The notes: generated by a model not told the origin, from the letters alone. A stretch of 11,510 bases of DNA from an uncultured Oscillospiraceae bacterium (GCA_934662925.1 CAKUKL010000029.1:1-11510), one strand, 5' to 3'; counted from the first letter of the stretch, positions 1-5,917 are shown. Translations and numbers: made by a program.

Positions 1-361
1 ACAGGGGATTATCCCCTGTGCGTGCTTTTGGTGACTTTTCGCACGAACGAAAAGTCACCCCAGCGGAGCGTCCGCAGAGGACGCTCAAAGTCCCTCGCCG
101 GACTTCCGGCGAATACGAAAAGAGGTAAAGGACTTCGTCCTTTGAAATAAAAAAGTGGTCAACTGCCCTTTCCTCGCGGCACAGCCGCTGCGGCCTACGC
201 TAAAAATGTGCCGCAGGCACATTTTCTTAACGCTGCGGGGATGGATTCGACCATTCCGCTGCGCGGAATGCTTCGAACGAAACTTCCACGCACCAAAACC
301 GAAGGGACATCCTTTCGGCGGTGCCCCAACAAACCGCAAACCAGCATAGCGTTTGCGGTTT
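1..361. repeat. Non-coding hairpin-dense stretch (series of perfect inverted repeats)
   Basis: I see no credible gene here. Short open frames exist in several registers, but their composition is repeat-like and none has a good ribosome site. The stretch is a series of perfect inverted repeats: 1-9/11-19, 30-41/48-59, 66-73/79-86, 95-101/106-112, 127-133/137-143, 176-180/184-188, 203-212/216-225, 252-259/263-270 and 330-341/351-362, plus an imperfect one near 299-318. Most loops are 3-6 bases. The first hairpin could be the end of a terminator for a gene left of the window. The rest looks like a mosaic palindromic element of the REP/BIME or MITE kind, probably dispersed in the genome. That last point is inference, because no second copy is present here. 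Confidence 0.6.
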
Positions 362-400
362 GAAAGGAGGAGCAGCAGAATGAGCGCGCTCTGATTTTGA

Positions 401-437
401 TAAAAAATCGGAGCAAGCGATATGTCGCTTGCTCCGA
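401..437 (-). terminator. Rho-independent terminator of the tRNA-Thr/tRNA-Tyr operon
   Basis: A 13-bp perfect stem (408-420 with 425-437) around a 4-base loop is followed, on the minus strand, by six U residues (from A402-A407). It begins 3 bases beyond the CCA end of tRNA-Tyr, so it closes the tRNA transcript. Confidence 0.9.
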
Positions 438-439
438 CG

Positions 440-524
440 TGGTGGAGGAGGATGGATTCGAACCATCGAAGGCAAAGCCAGCAGATTTACAGTCTGTCCC
501 CTTTGGCCACTTGGGTACTCCTCC
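440..524 (-). tRNA. tRNA-Tyr (anticodon GTA)
   Basis: On the minus strand the 7-bp acceptor stem GGAGGAG/CTCCTCC pairs 518-524 with 444-450. The discriminator base is A and the CCA is encoded (440-442). The T arm carries GGTTCGAATCC. The anticodon GTA lies at 490-488 in the loop CTGTAAA. A long variable arm (class II) explains the 85-base length and fits bacterial tRNA-Tyr. It is the second gene of the operon, 23 bases after tRNA-Thr and directly before the terminator. Confidence 0.96.
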
Positions 525-547
525 ATATTCAATTACGCTGAAAAAAG

Positions 548-623
548 TGGAGCTGGTGGACGGATTCGAACCCCCGACCTGCTGATTACAAATCAGCTGC
601 TCTACCAGCTGAGCTACACCAGC
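548..623 (-). tRNA. tRNA-Thr (anticodon TGT)
   Basis: On the minus strand the acceptor stem GCTGGTG/CACCAGC pairs 617-623 with 552-558. The CCA is encoded (548-550). The D arm has the usual TAGCTCAGCTGGTAGAGC form and the T arm carries GGTTCGAATCC. The anticodon stem GCTGA/TCAGC encloses loop TTTGTAA, giving anticodon TGT for threonine ACA codons. At 76 bases it is a class I tRNA. It is first in the operon, downstream of the promoter at 655-683. Confidence 0.96.
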
Positions 624-654
624 GTCAGGCGCCAACTCATCAACAGCGAAAGTT

Positions 655-683
655 ATTTTAACAGATAGGTTTGACTTTGTCAA
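655..683 (-). promoter_or_regulatory. Sigma-A type promoter of the tRNA-Thr/tRNA-Tyr operon
   Basis: On the minus strand there is a perfect -35 TTGACA (683-678), a 17-base spacer, and a -10 TAAAAT (660-655). Transcription would start near 648, about 25 bases before tRNA-Thr. The -35 sits in the palindrome TTGACTTTGTCAA (671-683), whose other arm offers TTGACT to the opposite strand. Confidence 0.85.
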
Positions 684-699
684 CACCTTTATCAAATAT
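671..699 (+). promoter_or_regulatory. Possible weak divergent promoter toward the small-gene cluster
   Basis: On the plus strand, TTGACT (671-676) lies 17 bases before AAATAT (694-699), which matches the -10 consensus at only three positions. It is the best candidate I see for transcribing the genes that begin at 778. It overlaps the tRNA promoter, so the two would compete. The weak -10 keeps confidence low. Confidence 0.35.
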
Positions 700-777
700 T
701 TTGTTCGAAAAAATTGAAAGGAAGCGAGGAACACGAGAAATGAACACTGCATATCGGAACGCCGGAGGGGCGGCCCC

Positions 778-945
778 ATGTCATGCGCCCTGTGCCGGGG
801 TGAGATATATCCCGGGGACTGGTACTACCGCATGGAGGGAACGGCGGTGTGCGAGGCCTGTCTGGAGCGGTTCGCCCGCCGGTATTTCACCGGGGAGCGC
901 CGCCGCGCGGCCGGAAGGAGGGCGGCGGACCGTGACGCTGTATGA
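778..945 (+). CDS. Small two-CxxC putative zinc-binding protein (55 aa)
   Basis: The ATG at 778 follows GGAGGGG (764-770) at 7 bases. The product begins MSCALCRGEIYPGDWYYRME and contains CALC (C3, C6) and CEAC (C25, C28), a zinc-ribbon/treble-clef-like spacing. An arginine-rich tail follows (ERRRAAGRRAADRDAV). Four cysteines in two CxxC knuckles suggest zinc binding, possibly for nucleic-acid or protein contact. I do not recognise a named family. The stop overlaps the next gene by 14 bases, so the pair is probably translationally coupled. A rival reading of this DNA starts at ATG 740 in another frame and runs to 1168. That frame is low-complexity (APCHAPCAGV..., SAAARPEGG) until it enters the next gene, so I prefer the zinc-ribbon reading. 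Confidence 0.7.
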   Translation: MSCALCRGEIYPGDWYYRMEGTAVCEACLERFARRYFTGERRRAAGRRAADRDAV

Positions 946-1168
946 GCTGAGCCAGCAGTACCGCCTGACGGCGGAGGCCCTCCGGGAGCGCATCCGTCTG
1001 GTGGAGGCGGAGCGGGAGCTGGAGACGGACGAGGACGCCCGGCGGCTGCTGGACTACCGTCTGCGGCTGCTGCGGTCCATGTGGCGGGACACCCGTGCTG
1101 TGAGCCTCCACACGGAGCATTACTACGAGAAGGGAGTTTGCAGAAATGAAAACTATGTCATACGATAA
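932..1168 (+). CDS. Small charged helical protein, unknown function (78 aa)
   Basis: I chose the GTG start at 932 because GGAAGGAGG (913-921) lies 10 bases upstream. The frame stays open further 5', but that part reads as noise. The product begins MTLYELSQQYRLTAEALRER. Residues about 5-56 form a charged heptad-like helix pair rich in Arg, Glu and Leu (EALRERIRLVEAERELETDEDARRLLDYRLRLLRSM). The tail is tyrosine/histidine-rich. There are no catalytic motifs, signal peptide or membrane segment. It overlaps the preceding CxxC gene by 14 bases and the following HTH gene by 23 bases, so the three are probably one coupled unit. I do not recognise a family. A helical partner for the neighbouring HTH protein is only a guess. 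Confidence 0.7.
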   Translation: MTLYELSQQYRLTAEALRERIRLVEAERELETDEDARRLLDYRLRLLRSMWRDTRAVSLHTEHYYEKGVCRNENYVIR

Positions 1169-1466
1169 CGCCGCGAGCTATGCGGACCTTGCGGTATATA
1201 CCCGCTTCATGGCGGAGGACAACTCCGCCCAGATCGGGCGGCTCAAGCGCAACCTGTCCCGGGCCCTGCGGCAGGACATCACCGAGCGCCAGCGGGAGTA
1301 CATGAACCTCTACTATGGCCGGAACATGAGCATGGAGGCCATCGCGAAGGAGCTGGGCGTCAACAAGTCCACCGTCTCCCGGACGCTGAAGCGGGGGCGG
1401 CAGCGGCTGTACCGCTGCCTGCGCTACGGGGCCGCGGCCCTGCTCAACGAGGCGGAGCAGCTGTGA
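1146..1466 (+). CDS. Sigma-70 region-4-like helix-turn-helix protein (106 aa)
   Basis: The ATG at 1146 follows AGGGAG (1131-1136) at 9 bases. An in-frame ATG at 1155 is a possible alternative. Residues about 45-90 (ITERQREYMNLYYGRNMSMEAIAKELGVNKSTVSRTLKRGRQRL) match the sigma-70 region 4 / YlxM-like HTH pattern, with a recognition helix NKSTVSRTLKRG. Residues 1-44 are helical without a sigma region 2, so this is not a complete sigma factor. It probably binds DNA or RNA polymerase as a small regulator. Related small proteins occur in clostridial chromosomes and in prophage late-gene regulators, so a phage origin is possible, but no other phage gene is visible here. No strong terminator lies between it and rpoN. 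Confidence 0.8.
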   Translation: MKTMSYDNAASYADLAVYTRFMAEDNSAQIGRLKRNLSRALRQDITERQREYMNLYYGRNMSMEAIAKELGVNKSTVSRTLKRGRQRLYRCLRYGAAALLNEAEQL

Positions 1467-1528
1467 GGGCTGGATACCTCTGTTAACCGAGGACGATTTC
1501 GTCAGAACAGCAAATTTAATGCCAAGAG

Positions 1529-1564
1529 TTGAAAAGCGCCCCTTTTTGTGGTATTCTGTATAAT
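1529..1564 (+). promoter_or_regulatory. Promoter of rpoN
   Basis: TTGAAA (1529-1534), a 17-base spacer and TATTCT (1552-1557) form a sigma-A type promoter. A perfect TATAAT (1559-1564) overlaps just downstream but has no matching -35 at 16-18 bases. Either gives a leader of roughly 25-30 bases before the rpoN ATG. The interval between the HTH gene and this promoter (1467-1528) holds only weak hairpins, such as 1492-1496/1499-1503. Confidence 0.7.
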
Positions 1565-1592
1565 CGGAAAGCCGCAAGGGGGGCGTTTTTTG

Positions 1593-2960
1593 ATGGAATT
1601 GGGGCTGAACCTGAAACAGGCGCAGACTTTGTCGCCGCAGATGATGCAGGCCATGGAGATCCTTCAGATGGGCTCTCAGGAGCTGCTGGAGTATATTCAG
1701 GAGACGCTGCAGGAGAACCCTGTGCTGGAGAGCGAGGAGCGCCGGCAGCCGCAGGAGAGCCCGGAGGACGCGCTGCTCCGGCGGAAGCTGGAGTGGCTGG
1801 AGTCCACCGACGTGCAGAACCGGTGGTATCATCAGGAGGACGCGCAGGATCTCAGCGACCTGACGGTGGGCGCCATGGGCGCGGACCCGGGGGAGGAGAG
1901 CCTGTACTACTATCTGCGGTCCCAGATCCAGTTCGAGACGCTGCCCAAGCCGCTGGCCGCGGCGGTGCAGTGCGTGCTGGAGAGCCTCAGCGGCAACGGC
2001 TATCTGGACGACCCCATCGCCGACCTCGCCACCCACACGGGGGTGGATGCAAAGACCATGGAGCGGGCGGTGGAGCTGGTGCAGGCGCTGGAGCCCGCGG
2101 GCGTGGGGGCCCGGAACCTGTCCGAGTGCCTGTGCCTACAGCTCACCCGGCGGGGGGAGGCCGGGCTGCCCCTGACCATTGCCGACCGCTATCTGGAAGC
2201 CATGAGCAAGGACCACTACAACCTCATCGCCCGGGAGACCGGGGCCAGCCGGGAGGACATTCAGGCGGCCTGCAAGGTCATCCGTTCCCTCAACCCCCGG
2301 CCGGGGGCGGGGTTCGCCCCCCGGGAGGCGTTGGGCTACATCACGCCGGACCTTGTGGTGGTGAGTTTTGAGGATCATTTTGAGATCCTGTCCAACGACT
2401 ATTACTTCCCGTCGCTGAAGGTCAGCTCCTATTATCATCAGCTCATGCGCTCCACCGATGAAAGTCAGGTGAAGGACTACCTCACCAACAAGGTGCGGCA
2501 GGCGAAGTGGGTGGTGAGCAGCGTGGAACAGCGGCGCTCCACCCTCATGGCCTGCGCCAACTGCATCGTGGAGCGGCAGGAGAGCTTTTTCCGCCGGGGG
2601 CCGGGCCATCTGCGGCCCATGACGCTGGCCGACGTGGCGCAGGCGCTGGAGGTCCACGAGTCCACCGTCAGCCGGGCGGTGAAGGACAAATATCTCCAGT
2701 GCGCCCACGGGGTGTTCCCGCTGGGGTACTTTTTCAGCCGGGCGCTGCCCACCGGCAGCGGCGGCGACAGCGTGTCGGCGGAGCAGGCCAAGTCCGCCAT
2801 CAAGAAGCTCATCGCGGCGGAGGACAAGAAAAAGCCCCTGTCCGACCAGAAGCTGTGCCAGCTGCTGTCGGAGCAGGGCATCGAGATCTCCCGCCGGACG
2901 GTGGCGAAATACCGGGACGAGCTGGGCATCTCCTCCACCTCCGGGCGGAAGCAATTCTAA
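1593..2960 (+). CDS. rpoN: RNA polymerase sigma-54 factor RpoN
   Basis: This is the alternative sigma factor that directs RNA polymerase to -24/-12 promoters, where an AAA+ enhancer-binding protein is needed to open the DNA. Residues 1-48 are region I (MELGLNLKQAQTLSPQMMQA..., ending ENPVLE), the activator-responsive Gln/Leu-rich segment. An acidic linker follows, then the core-binding domain (about 90-290), the helix-turn-helix (about 343-385, with HESTVSRAVKDKYLQCAHGV) and the RpoN box SRRTVAKYRD at 433-442, near-identical to the family signature. The 455-residue length is typical. I chose ATG 1593 because AAGGGGGG (1576-1583) sits 9 bases upstream and because region I starts there. An in-frame start at 1548 would add 15 unrelated residues and overlap the promoter. 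I noticed no -24/-12 promoter in the intergenic regions and no enhancer-binding protein gene, so its regulon lies elsewhere. The HAD gene follows by 20 bases. Confidence 0.96.
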   Translation: MELGLNLKQAQTLSPQMMQAMEILQMGSQELLEYIQETLQENPVLESEERRQPQESPEDALLRRKLEWLESTDVQNRWYHQEDAQDLSDLTVGAMGADPGEESLYYYLRSQIQFETLPKPLAAAVQCVLESLSGNGYLDDPIADLATHTGVDAKTMERAVELVQALEPAGVGARNLSECLCLQLTRRGEAGLPLTIADRYLEAMSKDHYNLIARETGASREDIQAACKVIRSLNPRPGAGFAPREALGYITPDLVVVSFEDHFEILSNDYYFPSLKVSSYYHQLMRSTDESQVKDYLTNKVRQAKWVVSSVEQRRSTLMACANCIVERQESFFRRGPGHLRPMTLADVAQALEVHESTVSRAVKDKYLQCAHGVFPLGYFFSRALPTGSGGDSVSAEQAKSAIKKLIAAEDKKKPLSDQKLCQLLSEQGIEISRRTVAKYRDELGISSTSGRKQF

Positions 2961-2980
2961 GCAATTATTAAGGAGCAATC

Positions 2981-3655
2981 ATGCGTTATCAGGGCGTTTT
3001 CTTTGATTTTGACTACACATTAGGCGATTCCACCGCCGCCATCCTCAAGGGCTATCAGGACGGCTTCCGTGCGCTGGGGCAACCCGCCCCCACGCTGGAG
3101 CAGGTGCGGCCCACCGTCGGCATGACGCTGATGGACGGCTACGCGCTGCTCACCGGGGACAGGGACCCGGAGCATGGCAAGGAATTTTACCACCAGTTCC
3201 AGCTGGCGGTGGGTGAGCTGGCGGGCGCCGAGGGCACCCGGGTGATGGAACAGGACAGCAAGCTGTTGCCCGGCGCGGTGGAGCTGCTCACGGCGCTGAA
3301 GCTCCACGGCGCGGACGTGGCCATCGTCAGCACCAAGCTGAGCGTCACCATCCGGCAGATCTTCGCCTACAACCATGTGGACCATCTGCTGGATGTGGTG
3401 ATAGGCGGCAAGGAGGTCCGGCACCACAAGCCGGACCCCGAGGGCCTGCACCTTGCCATGAGTGAGCTGGGTCTTGCGCCGGAGCAGGTGCTCTTCTGCG
3501 GCGACACGGTCATCGACGCCCAGGCGGCCCGGAACGCCGGGGTGGAGTTCTGCGCCGTTCTCAACGGCACCACCCCCCGGGAGGCCTTCGACGCCTATCC
3601 CCATGTCCACATCGCGGACGACCTGCCGGAGCTGAAAAACTGGCTGGGCGTCTGA
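2981..3655 (+). CDS. HAD-superfamily phosphatase (phosphoglycolate phosphatase/PpaX-like)
   Basis: AGGAG (2971-2975) lies 5 bases before the ATG. The 224-residue protein has all four HAD motifs: motif I DFDYTLGDS (nucleophile D9, acid D11), motif II with S117 (VSTK), motif III K150 (HKPDP), and motif IV GDTVID (D175, D179). A helical cap insert follows motif I (about 16-85), as in the Gph/PpaX subfamily that removes phosphate from small phosphorylated metabolites. Motif I has Tyr where the family usually has Gly (DFDGT). The catalytic aspartates remain, so it should be active. The true substrate cannot be read from sequence. Candidates are phosphoglycolate, pyrophosphate or a sugar phosphate. 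It is probably cotranscribed with rpoN, and the terminator at 3670 ends the unit. Confidence 0.88.
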   Translation: MRYQGVFFDFDYTLGDSTAAILKGYQDGFRALGQPAPTLEQVRPTVGMTLMDGYALLTGDRDPEHGKEFYHQFQLAVGELAGAEGTRVMEQDSKLLPGAVELLTALKLHGADVAIVSTKLSVTIRQIFAYNHVDHLLDVVIGGKEVRHHKPDPEGLHLAMSELGLAPEQVLFCGDTVIDAQAARNAGVEFCAVLNGTTPREAFDAYPHVHIADDLPELKNWLGV

Positions 3656-3669
3656 ACCAGATCAGAAAT

Positions 3670-3704
3670 GCCCCGGACGGGAGAGCCGTCCGGGGCCGCT
3701 TTTT
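3670..3704 (+). terminator. Rho-independent terminator of the rpoN-HAD unit
   Basis: An 11-bp perfect GC-rich stem (3670-3680 with 3686-3696) around a GAGAG loop is followed by CGC and five T residues (3700-3704). It starts 14 bases after the HAD stop codon. Confidence 0.92.
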
Positions 3705-3731
3705 GGGCGGACCGCGGTTGATCCCGGCGTC

Positions 3732-3753
3732 CCCGCGAAAAAGCGCGGGTTTT
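3732..3753 (+). terminator. Second, weaker terminator-like hairpin
   Basis: CCCGCG (3732-3737) pairs with CGCGGG (3744-3749) around an A-rich 6-base loop, followed by TTTTCTCTT. It may be a backup to the terminator at 3670. It overlaps the region just upstream of the proposed mnmA promoter. Confidence 0.5.
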
Positions 3754-3756
3754 CTC

Positions 3757-3785
3757 TTGCCCGGGGCGTAAAAAAGCGGTATAGT
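3757..3785 (+). promoter_or_regulatory. Probable promoter of mnmA
   Basis: TTGCCC (3757-3762), a 17-base spacer and TATAGT (3780-3785, five of six consensus positions) would start transcription near 3792, giving a leader of about 115 bases. Another TATAAG at 3847-3852 lacks a -35 at the right distance. Confidence 0.55.
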
Positions 3786-3798
3786 AATGTCTGCTGAA

Positions 3799-3892
3799 TA
3801 AGCCGCAAAGCGGTTGATTCGCGCGGCGGCGACCGCGCAATTCCATTATAAGTAGATCGATCAGAACGACGACAGGGCGGGCGCGGCCCGCC
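3799..3892 (+). promoter_or_regulatory. Structured leader upstream of mnmA (three hairpins)
   Basis: Between the promoter and the ribosome site GGAGG (3897-3901) there are three inverted repeats: around 3802-3815 (CCGC/GCGG core), 3821-3826/3833-3838 (GCGCGG/CCGCGC), and 3876-3882/3886-3892 (7 bp, 3-base loop). The last ends 4 bases before the ribosome site. I recognise no known riboswitch. The hairpins may simply reflect high GC or may tune translation. Confidence 0.4.
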
Positions 3893-3907
3893 GGACGGAG
3901 GACGGCT

Positions 3908-5002
3908 ATGAACGGAAAACGGGTGCTTGTGGCCATGAGCGGCGGCGTGGATTCCAGCGTGGCGGCGTGGCTGCTCCAGCAGCAGGGGTACGACTGCGTG
4001 GGCGTGACCATGAAGCTGGTGGAAAATGAGACGCTGGGCGAGGTGAAGGGCCACCCCTGCTGCACGCTGGACGACGTGGAGGACGCGAAAAGCGTGGCCC
4101 GCCGCCTTGGGATGCCCCACTACGTGTTCAGCTTTGCCGACGACTTCCGGGAGAAGGTCATCGACCGCTTTGTGACCGCCTACGAGCGGGGGGAGACGCC
4201 AAACCCCTGTATCGACTGCAACCGCTACCTGAAATTCGACCGGCTGCTCCGCCGGGCCCGGGAGCTGGAGTGCGACTATCTGGCCACCGGCCACTACGCC
4301 CGCATCACCGAGCGGGACGGCCGCTTCCTGCTGGAAAAGGGGCTGGACGCCGGCCGGGACCAGAGCTACGTCCTCTACAACATGACGCAGGAGCAGCTGG
4401 CTCACACCCTGTTCCCGCTGGGCGGCCTGCACAAGACGGAGGTGCGCCGCATCGCGGAGGAGCAGGGCTTCGTCAATGCCCGCAAGCACGACAGTCAGGA
4501 CATCTGCTTCGTGCCCGACGGGGACTATCTGGGCTTTATGGAGCGGTACACGGGAAAACAGTACGAGCCCGGCGACCTCATCGACCGGGAGGGCACCGTG
4601 CTGGGCCGCCACCGGGGGGCCGCGGGGTATACGCTGGGCCAGCGCCGGGGGCTGGGCGTGGCCGGGGGAGAGCGGCTGTACGTCTGCGATAAGTGCATGG
4701 CGGACAACACCGTGACGCTGGGGCCGGAGTCCGCCCTCTATTCCATCGGCTGCGCCGCGAAGGACTGGAACTGGATCATCCCCACGCCGGACGCGCCCTT
4801 CGAGGCTAGAGCCAAGCTCCGCTACCGCCAGACGGAGCAGCCGGTGACGGTGCGCCCCGACGGGGAGCGCCGGGTGCGGCTGGACTTCGCCGCCCCCCAG
4901 CGGGCGGTGACGCCGGGGCAGGCGGCGGTGCTCTATGACGGGGATACCGTCATCGGCGGCGGCACTGTCACGGCGGTGTTCCGGGAGGAAGATGAAAAAT
5001 AA
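3908..5002 (+). CDS. mnmA: tRNA-specific 2-thiouridylase MnmA
   Basis: MnmA makes the 2-thiouridine at wobble position U34 of tRNA-Lys, tRNA-Glu and tRNA-Gln. It adenylates the base with ATP and transfers sulfur from a persulfide. The PP-loop motif SGGVDSS lies at residues 11-17. The catalytic cysteine is in NPCIDCN (C104, with an extra C101), and the second, persulfide-forming cysteine is C200 in HDSQDICFV. GHYAR and the tRNA-contacting central region are present, and a C-terminal beta-barrel follows (about 285-360). The length of 364 residues is typical. The ATG at 3908 has GGAGG 6 bases upstream and places the PP-loop at the usual distance from the start. No sulfur-carrier or IscS-type gene is adjacent. 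No terminator separates it from the rpsF promoter, so read-through is possible. Confidence 0.96.
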   Translation: MNGKRVLVAMSGGVDSSVAAWLLQQQGYDCVGVTMKLVENETLGEVKGHPCCTLDDVEDAKSVARRLGMPHYVFSFADDFREKVIDRFVTAYERGETPNPCIDCNRYLKFDRLLRRARELECDYLATGHYARITERDGRFLLEKGLDAGRDQSYVLYNMTQEQLAHTLFPLGGLHKTEVRRIAEEQGFVNARKHDSQDICFVPDGDYLGFMERYTGKQYEPGDLIDREGTVLGRHRGAAGYTLGQRRGLGVAGGERLYVCDKCMADNTVTLGPESALYSIGCAAKDWNWIIPTPDAPFEARAKLRYRQTEQPVTVRPDGERRVRLDFAAPQRAVTPGQAAVLYDGDTVIGGGTVTAVFREEDEK

Positions 5003-5024
5003 ATTGGAAAACCCGGACAGGCCC

Positions 5025-5052
5025 TTGACAAACCGGTGATTTTGGGTATAAT
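5025..5052 (+). promoter_or_regulatory. Strong promoter of the rpsF-ssb-rpsR operon
   Basis: Perfect TTGACA (5025-5030) and perfect TATAAT (5047-5052) are separated by 16 bases. Transcription would start near 5059, giving a leader of about 80 bases. This matches the expected high expression of a ribosomal protein operon. Confidence 0.9.
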
Positions 5053-5060
5053 TATTTAGT

Positions 5061-5111
5061 CTGCCGCTTTATGCGCAGTCACATCCTTGCTTCCGGCAGA
5101 GGACCGGAAGC
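5061..5111 (+). promoter_or_regulatory. rpsF leader with two hairpins; candidate S6:S18 autoregulatory site
   Basis: The leader folds into a small bulged hairpin (5061-5078) and an 8-bp perfect hairpin (5089-5096 with 5104-5111) with a CAGAGGA loop, 11 bases before the Shine-Dalgarno at 5123-5130. In many bacteria the S6:S18 complex binds a leader hairpin of its own operon, recognised partly by a CCG trinucleotide. A CCG occurs here at the 3' edge of the loop (5104-5106) but is drawn as paired. The hairpins are seen; the S6:S18 role is inference. Confidence 0.45.
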
Positions 5112-5139
5112 CATACGTCCATAAGGAGGTGCAAAAACT

Positions 5140-5433
5140 ATGGCAAAACTGTCCGCAAATTACGAGGTGCTCTACATCATCGACCCGAACCTGGGCGAGG
5201 AGGGCACTGCCGCTCTGGTGGCCAAGTTCAAGGACCTGGCTGAGAGCCGCGGCACCGTGGCCGAGGTTGACGAGTGGGGCAAGCGCAAGCTGGCCTACCC
5301 CATCAACGACCTGGAAGAGGGCTATTACGTCCTGATGACCTTCGCTGCCGACCCCGCGTTCCCCGCTGAGCTGGACCGTCTGATGCGCATCAACACCGGC
5401 ATCATGCGCTCCATCATCGTCTGCAAGGACTAA
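5140..5433 (+). CDS. rpsF: 30S ribosomal protein S6
   Basis: S6 binds 16S rRNA as a heterodimer with S18 in the platform of the small subunit. The 97-residue product shows the family pattern: YEVLYIIDPNL at the start, EWGKRKLAYPINDLEEGYYVLMTF in the middle, and LDRLMRINTGIMRSIIVCKD at the end. The start is fixed by a near-perfect AAGGAGGT (5123-5130), 9 bases before ATG 5140. It is first in the conserved rpsF-ssb-rpsR operon. The next gene follows after 12 bases. Confidence 0.97.
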   Translation: MAKLSANYEVLYIIDPNLGEEGTAALVAKFKDLAESRGTVAEVDEWGKRKLAYPINDLEEGYYVLMTFAADPAFPAELDRLMRINTGIMRSIIVCKD

Positions 5434-5445
5434 GGGAGGCACAAA

Positions 5446-5895
5446 ATGCTCAACCGCATCATTCTCATGGGCCGCCTGACCCGCGACCCTGAGCTGCGCC
5501 ACACCCAGTCCGGTACCGCCGTCGCGTCCTTCACGCTGGCCGTGGACCGGGACTTCAAGAACCGCGACACCGGCGAGAAATCCACCGATTTCATCGACAT
5601 CGTGGCTTGGCGCAGCACCGCTGAATTCGTGTCAAAGTACTTCACCAAGGGCCGTATGGCCGTGGTGGAGGGCCGGCTCCAGCTCCGTGACTGGACGGAC
5701 CGGGACGGCGGCAAGCGCCGCTCCGCCGAGGTCGTGGCCGACAACGTCTACTTTGCCGATTCCCGCCGGGACGGGGACAGCGGCGGCTCCTACAGCCGTC
5801 CGGCTCCTGCCGCTCCCGCCGACTACGGTATGCCCCCCGCCGGGGGCGATCAGTTCGCCGAGTTCTCCGACGACGACGGCGAGCTGCCCTTCTAA
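5446..5895 (+). CDS. ssb: Single-stranded DNA-binding protein SSB
   Basis: SSB coats single-stranded DNA as a tetramer during replication, repair and recombination. Residues 1-105 form the OB fold (MLNRIILMGRLTRDPELR, SFTLAVDRDF, DFIDIVAWR, GRMAVVEGRLQLRDW). A low-complexity Gly/Ser/Pro/Ala linker follows (about 110-140). The acidic tip DDDGELPF ends the protein and is the known docking site for partner proteins such as repair and replication factors. The 149-residue length is usual. GGGAGG (5434-5439) lies 6 bases before the ATG. Its place between rpsF and rpsR is the standard Firmicutes order. Confidence 0.97.
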   Translation: MLNRIILMGRLTRDPELRHTQSGTAVASFTLAVDRDFKNRDTGEKSTDFIDIVAWRSTAEFVSKYFTKGRMAVVEGRLQLRDWTDRDGGKRRSAEVVADNVYFADSRRDGDSGGSYSRPAPAAPADYGMPPAGGDQFAEFSDDDGELPF

Positions 5896-5917
5896 GACCG
5901 TCTTGAGCAAGAAGGTC
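5896..5917 (+). other. Small intercistronic hairpin between ssb and rpsR
   Basis: GACC (5896-5899) pairs with GGTC (5914-5917) and TCTT (5901-5904) with AAGA (5909-5912) across a G/A mismatch, starting directly after the ssb stop. It has no T-run and so is not a terminator. It may protect or process the mRNA upstream of rpsR. Confidence 0.35.

Noticed and set aside
155..349. A 64-codon open frame in the hairpin-rich region
   Set aside because: There is no good ribosome site, the composition is repeat-derived, and other frames in the same stretch are equally open.
1..361. CRISPR array
   Set aside because: The inverted repeats all differ from one another and no direct repeat of constant length with spacers is present.
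397..668. Small open frames over the two tRNA genes
   Set aside because: They are translations of antisense tRNA sequence (DGFEP-type peptides), a well-known annotation artefact.
1529..2371. A 280-codon plus-strand frame overlapping rpoN in another register
   Set aside because: It is a Gly/Ala/Arg-rich shadow of high-GC coding sequence, whereas the rpoN frame has full family motifs.
3841..3852. TATAAG as the -10 of mnmA
   Set aside because: No -35 lies at 15-19 bases; the TTGATT upstream is 27 bases away. The 3757-3785 pair fits better.
3595..4612. Minus-strand open frames across the HAD-mnmA junction and mnmA
   Set aside because: They have no family motifs, and they run through the terminator and promoter region between two well-supported plus-strand genes.
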